From: Immersiella caudata
Lineage: Eukaryota > Ascomycota > Sordariomycetes > Sordariales > Lasiosphaeriaceae
Direction: 5' to 3'
DNA length: 64,000 bases
Assembly (NCBI GenBank): GCA_030512335.1
Contig: JAULSU010000005.1
Location: forward strand, 682,001-746,000
This document shows, in pieces, positions 55,262 through 64,000 of the stretch (positions within the stretch are counted from its first letter, which is position 1; the number at the start of each line of letters is the position of its first letter). A model generated the notes under the pieces. The model saw only the letters and a program-made list of their open reading frames with translations. It was not told the origin of the DNA and ran no database searches. The position numbers and the translations under genes were made by a program.

Positions 55262-57904
55262 CTATTCCGCCCCAATCTCGCCTCCTTCCATGAACCCGGT
55301 ATTGAAGTCGAAGCCGCCATCCTCTCCAGTGTTGTTATCGTGCAAAAACGAGTCGAAGTCGAAGTCGGTCAGGACATTGTCCGAAGTCAACGGGTTGGCA
55401 AAGTCCATCGAGGAGAAGTCCTGCAGTGGGTCAGCAACGGTCCGAGCCGCAGGGTCCCAGGCGGAGCTCACGAGTCCTGTTTCCATGAAGTTGGAGCCAC
55501 GGTTTTGATCAGCGATGTTCGTTGGCGGGACGGCTGCTACCGGTGGTGGCGCTGCGGGCGCTGCGGGCTGTCCGTTGGGGACGACCTGGGCAGCGTTGAC
55601 ATTTTGGTTCTTGGCAAAGCTCTGAGGGTTGACTGGAGTAATCGGCGTAGCTGGTGTCGGCGGTTCTTGTGCGTCGGCATCGGCGGCGGGGGTTGCACCG
55701 GGGTTGGCCGTCGTTCCGGCCTTCTTCTGTGCGGCAGCCTTGGCTACGTTAGAAACGAGAGCGTGAGCCTTCTCGAACGGGCTACGTACCTTGCTCTTCG
55801 TCTTGTTATCCTTCTTCTTGGGTGCGGCCTTGGTGCCCTGCTGCGGTGTTGGTGGCGCTGCGGTGCTGGTCTGAGGCGATGAAGTCGCGTTGCGAGAGTT
55901 GGCAGCGGTGGCGGCCACCGCGGGGGCGGACGGCGGAGGCATTGCTCCTTGCCGCGGTGTTCCCTGGACTTGTCCTTGCGGGGGTTGACCAGCCATCTGG
56001 CCATTAGGGCCGGGCTGCTGCCAAGGCATTCCCGGGCCGCCCTGGCCTTGCTGGGCCTGCTGTTGCTGCTGCTGGCGAGCAGCGGCCATCAACTGTTGCT
56101 GCTGGTTCATCTGCCCGTTGAACGCCTGCGGGTGCGAGCTCGGTGGCGGCCGCATGCCATTCATCTGGCCAGTCATGTCCATGCCGACGCCGTTAAAATA
56201 GTGAGGCTTTCCGTCAGGGCCGATGTTTCCGCCCATGAAGTTCATCGAATTGGGAGAGCTGCGGTTCTGCGCGCCGTCAGGAAGAGGGGACCCCATGTTC
56301 GCGGCGTTGCCCATTTGCTGGCTAGGGCGCTTCATGTCGGCGGGATTGGGCGAGGCGCCAGTCCTACCGTTCGGCGGTGACGCACCCTGGAAGTTCTGAC
56401 CAGGTCCCGGAGGCGCACCGGGAGGTCCACCCGGCCCGTCGGGGCGCTGCATATTTCCGCCGCTAATGTCCTGTTCCTGGCGGGCCATCATCAGGCGCTT
56501 CTTGTTCTGCTGCTCGAGCAGCATCAGCTGCATCTGGTAGTCTTGCAGCGCGTGGTTGCTGCCAGTTCCTCCTTGATTGGGGCCACCAGGTCTCATGGTG
56601 GTGCCAGGAGCGATGTCGGCGGGGTTGTAGTATTGACCTATGGTTGCACCATCGGGTCCCTGCGGCACCATGGGAGAGCCTTGGGCCTGCGGGCCTCCAG
56701 CATTCGCCATGGTCTTTCCGGGCATCTGGTTGCCGTGGTGCTGCTGGAGGTTAGCTGAGTACGTGGCAATACTAGCTTTGGTTTGCATGTTTGGGTTTGT
56801 GAGAAAGGCCTGGAGCTGGTCAGGATTCAGCGAAGTTGGGTTGATGCCATGTTGAAGCAGTGCTCGTGTAAAATCGGGGCCGTTTCCTACCTGCTGCTGG
56901 CCCGGCATGCCCTGCGCGGGCCGGCCGTTGGGCATCATGACGCCTTGATTCGGGTTGAAGGGGGCCCCGTCCAGCCGTGGCCGCTTCGACGGAGACGGCG
57001 CATTGTCGGTCGATCCTGGAGAAGCTGGCCTCACCCTGTTTCCATCCATATCAGAAGGGTCTCGCTGCATCTGGCTGGCTGCCTTCTGCTGTAGCATCTG
57101 CATGGCTTGCGGGCTGGATGGTCATCTTGTTAGCGATGAGATGGAGTGGACGGAGTGAAACACGTACTTTTGGCTGTTGGCCATCGCTGCCCGTTGGAGC
57201 TGGTTGACTTGCATCTTGTTCATGTTCATCGCGCCATTTGGCATACCGCGCATCATTTGCGCCGGAAACTGCTGTTGGCCATAGTCTCCGGGAGGTCGAA
57301 TGTTTCGCAGCATGTTCTGCTGTTCCTGTTGTCGAAGACGCGATTGTTGCTGTTGAGCCAAGAAGGTTAGCCATGTGAGTGCAGGCGCATCTCGTGAACG
57401 ACGTACCTGAGTGTGTGAGACATATTGGTTGATATGGGCGCTCGATCCCTTGCCCTTCTGCGAGTTGAGCATGTCCCAGAACAGAGAGAACCACTCGTAC
57501 AAGAAGCAGCTTCCAGGCACCGTCGACGGCAGGTTCGGTGAGGGGAGATCCTCTGGGCGCTTCTGATCGAGGAGGTCCTTGCTGTCGGTGTCCATGGGAT
57601 CATCGCCGATGCCATTTCCGATGGGGTTGCCATTCTCGTCTCGGCCTCCATTTTCCTTCTTGACGTTGATGCCGGGATCGACGTTGTAAATAGCGCGCGC
57701 GCAATCGTACATGCCATATCGCATGAAATAGTCGTAGATATATGTGTTTAAAAGTGTTCGGTCTTGACCGTTGAGATGGTTGTGTTGGTGATTAGGCTGG
57801 TGCGGCATCGCGCCGTTATTGTTCATCATGGGCATCGGGGCGCCGACCGGGCCGCCCATGGCGCCCATGCCGGCCATGTTCGCCATATTGGCCATGTTGT
57901 TCAT
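55262..57904 (-). CDS. som1: Som1/SomA-type LisH transcriptional regulator (843 aa)
   Basis: Exons 57904-57407, 57349-57168 and 57113-55262 (introns 57 and 54 bp, GTACGT donors, CTAAC branch sites). A Met/Asn/Gly-rich start leads to a LisH motif (TLLNTYIYDYFMRYGMYDCARAIYN, about 50-74; the motif is longer than quoted elsewhere), then SCFLYEWFSLFWDML, the hallmark of the LUFS/Flo8-Som1 group. Long Gln/Pro/Met/Asn-rich regions follow, with PSKRPRLDG as a nuclear signal. The acidic C-terminus (TDFDFDSFLHDNN) probably acts in activation. Som1 works with the APSES factor StuA/Mstu1 downstream of cAMP-PKA, controlling adhesion, conidiation and virulence in Magnaporthe and Aspergillus. The first intron (57350-57406) is a stop-free multiple of three, so retention would add 19 residues. 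Confidence 0.9.
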
Positions 57905-60900
57905 GGTTCGCGGTTAGGTGCAGACAGCAGCCTGCGGGCGGGATTGTCGGAATCGCGAAGCAGAACGGGGGCGGCGAGGACGTCAGCGTTTGCGGAGGTG
58001 GTGTGCGGCGATGTTGGTAAATTGATGGCGTTCGGCGCGGGTATCGGTCGGCGAGGGTGGACGTTGCGTGTTTGTGCGTGTGACGAGGTTTGCAACAAAA
58101 TGGGCAGATGCAATTTGGCTTCCGTGGGCGTGGTCGCCACCAGTGGCACGCGGTGCGCTTAAATCCGGCAGGCGGTATTTGGGACCCGGCCTGGCTGGCT
58201 GGTCGGCGGCTGGATGGCTGACACCTCGGTGGGAGCCAGCGCGATAACGGTTTCCACAGATGGATAGTAAATGGCGACGCGGCCGGTGTGCGTCGACGAC
58301 GACGACGACGACGTTGTTAGATTGTTGCGAAGATGCGATGGCGGAGGGGGACGAGTGATGCGTCGAATGGCGGCGACCAGTTCGGGGGCTGGGCCGCTGC
58401 AGCGTGTGCACCAACAGTTATGGCTCCTCCGCTGCTGGGTTGTGGCCGCCACGAGCAGTGGACTCGCACTCTCGCTTCCTCGTCCCGCTGCGACTCCTGC
58501 TGGCCTCTGACGAGCGGCGCAATTGTCGTCCCTCTCCCGCGACACTCCTGGGCCAATCCGGCAAATTCGGTGATGAGCGAGGCGGCGACGCTTGAAACAT
58601 CAAAATGGCGTGCGTCGGGGAAGGGAGGATACCGTGGCAGGGAACAGGCAGTGTGTGAGGCGTGAAGCAGAGGAGAGGAGGAAGAGAGGACGGGGGTTGG
58701 GAGTTTTCGAATTTTCGGCGACGCTTGAACGTATGGGGGGAGCACAGGAGCCCAAGGTGATTGGGGATGCTCCTCTGCCAGCCTTTGGAGCTTTCTCAGG
58801 CTGCTGCGCAGTTTCTGGAACGATCCGCTCGCACTTCTGCGTACATCTGAGACCCCTTCCGTTGCTGCCTGGGCCCTCAGGCATCTGAGGCATCCCCGCA
58901 GCAATATTAGGCATAAATTCATCTCGCGGGGCCTTGGCGCCCCGATTATCGCCTCGCATGATATTGCACCTGCGCCGTCCGATCAGAAGTGGAAGTTTAG
59001 AGCTGCCTGCGGAGCGAGGCAGTGAGGTGGCAGCTGTGCTGCATCCCGCCTCGAACGCAGACAGATACGAAGCGCAAACAGCTAGGCAATGGTTTTCAAC
59101 TCCAACAACAGCTATCTTTGGCAAGCTGAGCGTTCGGTGCCTGGCGATGGATGCCCCACGACGAACTGGACAGGGGCCTGATGGCTAACCAGCTGCCAAT
59201 ACCTCCGTGCAGCCATCCGTGACACCCACGGCGAGGGAATGGAAGGTGGCCATCCGAAACGAGCAAGACGTCGCTCAAACCATGGTCCCCACCTGTCATT
59301 CGGAAGGAGAGAAGACTTAGCTCCGAGCAAGTTGTCTCTCGGTTGAGACGTTCAATGTTGATTTCTCTGCTTGCCTGCGCGAGTTTGCGAATATCCTCAC
59401 CTGCCCCGCGAGAGACCTTTTGCTACGTGGGCCTGCAGCTGCCCGATCCGCGAGCCGGGGTTTTTGATGCACAATGCATTTGTGGCCCGGGGGATTTGAC
59501 GCGCTGGGAAATCTTAATGGAGATGCCCCATCGCAGCAATTTCATGGACCACGCCGTTGCGGCGGACGGCCCAATGCAATTATTATAAGATCTACCGGCA
59601 AAAGGCCTGGCGCATTAAGCTTTCTGGCCTCACACGCGTCAACACAAAACGACAACCCTTTCCCTCACCGGTCGCGAAGGTGAGGGTGAAGGTGAAGCCG
59701 AGCCTCTGCGGCTGCCCGATCTCGCAAGAGCGCGTGGTTCTGGCAACAGGTGGCGAGTGAACTGGCAAGGTAATCTGATGCCACGTTTGGCGAGGGATCA
59801 TGGCGTCATCTGGTTGGTGGTTGCGCCCGAGTTGGGCTCCGAACAACCCCCAAAACTGACAGTTTCCCATGACGGAATCCAGTAAAATGGACGGTGATCT
59901 CGTTGATTCGGGTTCGCACCGACAAGTCACCGCGGACAAGTTGATGGCAAGCCAGCCCGATGAGGTAAGTGACACATTTGCTTGGAAATCCTCCTCCTAA
60001 TTGCAGGAGGCGGGCTCCCGGAACGGCGGGAATAGGTGTCACGGCGAGGTGGTAAGCTCTGTATCGTCTCTGACATCACACCTTCCGTCGTCTCCGGGAT
60101 GCCCGCGATATCGGGTCATTGGGTGGAGCTGGTGCCCGTCTGGTCAGCGTCCTGCGGTGATCTCACCTCACCAGGGCTGTGACTCGCATCCTGACAGAGA
60201 AGCGCTTTTAACCTCACGCCCTCCCCACATGATCTCGCGCTAGCCGATCTGGCGCGCGACTACGTCCAGTTTGGTGCGAATAAAATCGTACACAGAAACG
60301 TCAGCCAGGGACGATAGGCGGTGATACAGCGTCGATGGACAGCTGCACATCAAGTGTTGTGGAGTGCTGAGCTTTGCTGGTCGTCGTTTACGCCCTTTTT
60401 GTGGCTGCTCCGGCCTGCGAAAGGGCTCGCATCGGCACAGCGGAATCCCGCAGCACGATTTAAGGGTTTACGGGAGGGCAGCAGCGGGAGCAATGTCATC
60501 CACTCATCACGCTTTCGCGGCGCCCGCGATCCTGCAGCGCCGAACACTTTCTTCCGCTCAGGGGACTGGTACCTTGCATTAGTCCTCTGTTGTGGACGAA
60601 AGCCTCGCTGCGACCCTGCGACGTTCAGGTTCTAGCAGCGCATGGAACTTGTGAGCGCTCAATTTTAGCACTGTAACATCCGCCTTCGACCCCCGATGCA
60701 GCCGCATTCCTGTCTTTTGGCGACTGCAAGCCTGGCAAGCCTGGCCCCGCCTGCCCGTCATGTTGGCATTTGCGGAGAAGAGGGGCCGTTTACCGCACCT
60801 CGCGATGTGATGTGCCCTGGGGCGGACCCATGATCGACAGCGCCACGCAGCGGCCACCAGCGGCCCCACCTCACCCCAAGAACAGAGCTGGATCGACCCT

Positions 60901-62628
60901 GGCACGTGCCTGGCATTCAAGACTGGCCAGAATGCAAACGAGAGCAAGAAGCGGTCAACTCTTTGCATGAAGCTGCAAAGTTGAGCAGCACTCTGCATCA
61001 ACAAAAGAGGCCCAGAATTGTGGAGAACTAAAAATCAGCATAGGGCTGAGACCCAGCTTCCAGCTCCAGCTGCAGTCAAACGTTCCAATGCTTTCCTACC
61101 TTACGCCTGCAGCCACCCATCAATTCACTCAACCAGGTAAGCAACAACACTCAGCAAACAACCTACTGCAGGAGCGGTCCTTTCCGTCGTGACAGACGAA
61201 AGGCTTTCGTGGTTGAGACGAGAACCAAGACCATAGAAGACCATCAGCGGCTTTCCACATCCAAGACAAGACGCCAGGCATCCACAACTCTGATTAGTGG
61301 GGTCTCAGCCAGCGGGACATCCCGAAAGGAGAGAGACAGGCTCCATGCCTCCGTTGGATGCATCTATCCGTTCATCGTCGATGACATAAAGATTTTTTTG
61401 GGGGTGAGCATTGCTGAAGGAACCTTTGAACACTTGTCCAGAATTCTGGAATGATCATCCCCTGAATTTGATGGGCGGTCTGCCTTAGCTGAGATCCAAA
61501 AGATGCAATTGAGCGGCGTAGCGTGGAGAACAATATCATGGAAGCCTTCTTTTATGGGGCGGAGTACGACGGGTCGGGTCGCCAACTGAGTCAACATGCT
61601 CTGTGCCGCAGGGGATTGGATGAGGTCATATTGGTGGCATTTGGTAGGTTGGTACGCACTGTAGATGTTTGCATCCCGTCCCCATTAGGTTATGTAATTT
61701 TCGCCTAGGTAGAAAACTACCCGCATCAGGCTGGATATTTCTACAAAGGGGATGCTGGTATGACCAAGAATAGGTATCATAGGGACAGAAACATTCCCGT
61801 GTTTTCAGCAGTTCAGGTGCCCATCCGTCGGGACCAAAATATTACGGCCGCATCGGCAGTGAGTGACTGTTTTTGGTTGGTGACAACAGCGGCAGCAAAG
61901 GCATTGTCCTCCAATCCAATAGTTTCTTAACCAACCGCCTACCCGCTGGGACACATCCACGGATTACCGGATGTAGCGTCCTGGCAAGATGATTAAATGC
62001 ACTGAAGAGGGCGAGCAGATAGGGGTAACATGCCAGATACAACTGAATATCAATGTTTCGGCAGAAGTTTTCACTCTTTTCAAAGCTGCGCGTTCCACAG
62101 TGTCAACCGACTCCCAATAGTGGAGGCGGCTTGGGAATCACAATCTTTTACTTCTAGTGGTGTGGTGCTCAACTGAAATGAGAGGCCGGATGACCACGTC
62201 TGTCATGGCCTGAATGGAGAATCCAAAGCCCTGACTTATATCTCCTATGCGTACTTCACCTAACTTGGAGAGGAACTTGCATACCGTGTTCCAATTGCGA
62301 ATGTAAACACTTCTGGTCAAGAGGGAAACAACGTAGCATGAGAAGATGAGAGGGCAAGTGATCAAGGTGTTTAAGACTCTTCCTTGACAGAGAGGCTGGG
62401 TATCTGTTCAGACTGCTTTATTACACCAGAGATGCAAACCCAGCCATGCCCGTTCCACCCTCGCGCCCAATATTAGGTATCCAAGATCGAGTGACTTCTG
62501 CAGCACTTGCTCATCACCCTCCAATGATCTAGTACAGGCAATCGTACATGACCCCCTTTCCATGAGTAGTAAGACAACAAGAAGAATCGAACTCCGCCCG
62601 CGGAGAGAATACCAAGACAGGAAACCCG
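57905..62628. other. long gene-poor region upstream of som1
   Basis: About 4.7 kb without a gene I can support. The part near som1 contains a CGA/GAC trinucleotide repeat (about 58295-58315) and probably a long 5' leader and promoter. At 61088-61136 an ATG opens MLSYLTPAATHQFTQP up to a perfect AG-GTAAGC donor, but no second exon is convincing. Frames at 58317-58922 and 58600-59124 (minus) show no domain. Confidence 0.4.
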
Positions 62629-63240
62629 TCATGCCAAGTCCCATGTAATCCTCTGAAACCGAAACTGCGCCCTCTCCCCCTTACCAATGGCCTTGAGCGC
62701 TCTCAACAATTTGCCCACATTGATCGGAGGAAGCGGCTCTGCACGCCAACACAAGTCTCCGATAAATCTGTTCAAGATCTCTCTGACCTGATCGACCTCT
62801 CGTAGAAGACTGCAAAGATCGAGTTCTAGGATGAAAAAACCGAGGGCTTCATCCTCATCAACGAACTTGGCGCCCTTTGGGACTTCATCGAATTCGCAGT
62901 CGAAACCCCGGAAGTGGCCGTAGACGCTGTAGTACTGGTCGTATTCGGCCTGCATTCCACAGGGCTTTCCCGAATGGTGGTGTGACATGCACACAATCTT
63001 GAAGCGAAAGCAGTCAAAAGTGGGTTTCGGGGTCTGTATGGCAGTGGTTAGGAACTGAGAGGCTGGAAGGTGAACAGGAAGTGAAGTACATACCAGTCTC
63101 AATAGACTAATCAAAGAGGATCTTTTCGACTTTTGACTGGACATTCTCTGTGGTTGAGAGTAGATTGCGGGTTGTTGATAATCGTAATATTGGAAAGGTT
63201 GCTGGTGATGGAACACCGCAGGTTGCTGAACGGCCAACAT
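62629..63240 (-). CDS. uncharacterised small protein (183 aa, one intron)
   Basis: Exons 63240-63094 and 63033-62629, with a 60-bp intron (GTATGT...CTAAC...ATACAG, phase 0) that is also a stop-free multiple of three; unspliced the product would be 203 aa. The N-terminus is Gln/Tyr-rich with SSQKSKRSSLISLLRL. After the splice comes a compact domain, FDCFRFKIVCMSHHHSGKPCG (residues ~53-73) and YSVYGHFRGFDCEFDEVP. A helical end follows (LDLCSLLREVDQVREILNRF, LLRALKAIGKG). The Cys/His cluster CMSHHHSGKPC could bind metal, but this is unproven. Family not recognised. A TATA-like TTAAATAT (minus strand, 63347-63354) lies about 110 bp upstream. Confidence 0.65.
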   Translation of the reverse strand: MLAVQQPAVFHHQQPFQYYDYQQPAIYSQPQRMSSQKSKRSSLISLLRLVCTSLPVHLPASQFLTTAIQTPKPTFDCFRFKIVCMSHHHSGKPCGMQAEYDQYYSVYGHFRGFDCEFDEVPKGAKFVDEDEALGFFILELDLCSLLREVDQVREILNRFIGDLCWRAEPLPPINVGKLLRALKAIGKGERAQFRFQRITWDLA

Positions 63241-64000
63241 TTTGGCGGATTGGCGATGACCGCTTAGTTTTTAAGGTTCCAAGTGACAAAGTCCCGAGTT
63301 TGTGGTTGCCGATGAACACAAAGGTTGGTCGTTTGGCCTTTGAAAGATATTTAAGTGAGAACATACGAGGAGGCAAAAGGCGCGAGACAATGGATTGATA
63401 TTTGGGCTGAAAGGGAGAAAAAACAGCACCTTGCGCAGCTGAAGTGTGTGCGCCGCGTGATATATGGGACACGAAAAGGGCCGCGTAGTGCACGCCGCTT
63501 CACCGGGAAAGACATGGCAATTGCGTGCGGTTGGCGTGGCGGAGTTGCACAACGCCCCTGCACGCCCGACAAGCCATTTTGCCTTCGACAGTCTCGACAA
63601 CGCCCGACTGTGTAGCGGCTAAGCCCAAGGGAGCCGCAGAAGCCCCCACTCCGTGCAGTTGGGGAGGATTGGGTGGCCAGGCTGTGCGAGTGGTTGCCGG
63701 ATGAAGGCGCAGTCGGCGCAGCGAGTGGCTCACGTTATTACCGATCCCGACGGCTGCTCGCCTTGGCCATTGGGCCACACCTCGACAATTTTCCAACCAG
63801 AAATGAGAATTGAGGTCACGTATCCTTTGAAACAAGGAAAAAAAACTGCACAAGGCAGCCTTGAAATGTGAATGTACGAGGCGACGATAGGCGACAACGA
63901 AGCCTTCCTCAAACTGTTAAATCACATTTTGTGATGCTGCCCGCCAGTGTATGTTGTGCAACCACTGATGGCACTGTACGACACTCAATCTGAACGCTCA
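63241..64000. other. intergenic at the window edge
   Basis: Promoter of the minus-strand gene and otherwise only chance frames; nothing else recognised. Confidence 0.35.

Noticed and set aside
55741..55800. 46-bp intron-like GTACGT...CTAACGTAG inside the last som1 exon
   Set aside because: Removing it shifts the frame and destroys the conserved acidic C-terminus; the unspliced frame is continuous.
58317..58922. 201-aa minus-strand frame
   Set aside because: Low-complexity Ser/Pro/Arg composition and no homology cue; it overlaps another frame of equal quality (58600-59124).
1..64000. CRISPR arrays, bacterial operons and ribosome binding sites
   Set aside because: The window is eukaryotic nuclear DNA; no regularly spaced identical repeats were found.

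Overview
The window is nuclear DNA of a filamentous ascomycete (Pezizomycotina, most likely a Sordariomycete). The evidence is short spliceosomal introns of about 45-100 bp (GTRNGT donors, CTAAC/CTGAC branch sites), two nuclear tRNA genes, a fungal phytochrome histidine kinase, a Som1/Flo8-type LisH regulator, a HeLo-domain protein, and C-to-T/G-to-A decay resembling repeat-induced point mutation (RIP). Coordinates and splice sites come from reading frames and consensus signals only; no database was searched.

Layout. 1-6 kb: two related small secreted proteins, a small protein with a cysteine-rich tail, a decayed F-box/DUF6546 gene and one doubtful small gene. 6.4-8.4 kb: a tRNA-Glu beside nested retroelement debris, namely a solo LTR inside an older decayed copy of the same LTR, and a 353-bp LTR miniature element (TRIM) inside a second LTR family. 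9.5-13 kb: a single-pass cysteine-rich membrane protein, a truncated cysteine-rich gene cut by another LTR, and a decayed DUF3433 membrane-protein gene. 14-20 kb: a divergent gene pair, a 1227-aa kinase-ankyrin protein and a 589-aa HeLo-pseudokinase protein. 21-27.3 kb: a second cysteine-rich membrane protein, then a broken and rearranged locus resembling a bacterial Tc toxin. 27-34 kb: a decayed membrane protein, a small tail-anchored protein and a GPI-type cupredoxin.

34-41.5 kb: a membrane-anchored alpha/beta hydrolase of the tripeptidyl-aminopeptidase type, a 915-aa Pro/Gln-rich protein and a His-rich protein. 42-44.3 kb: a decayed STAND/WD40-type gene that has lost its start codon, then tRNA-Ser. 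44.8-46.7 kb: a secreted GMC oxidoreductase. 49.4-53.5 kb: the phytochrome. 55.3-57.9 kb: Som1. 62.6-63.2 kb: a small conserved-looking protein.

The most interesting system is the divergent pair at 14-20 kb. One protein has the architecture of RIPK4/ANKK1 (active-looking kinase plus ankyrin repeats). The other has that of MLKL (a membrane-active helical-bundle domain plus a degenerate kinase). They share a promoter of about 320 bp. This suggests, by inference only, a necroptosis-like cell-death or incompatibility module. The pseudogenes in the 3-13, 22-28 and 42-44 kb stretches mark accessory DNA. The right third (phytochrome, som1) looks like conserved regulatory core with very long untranslated or intergenic spacers.
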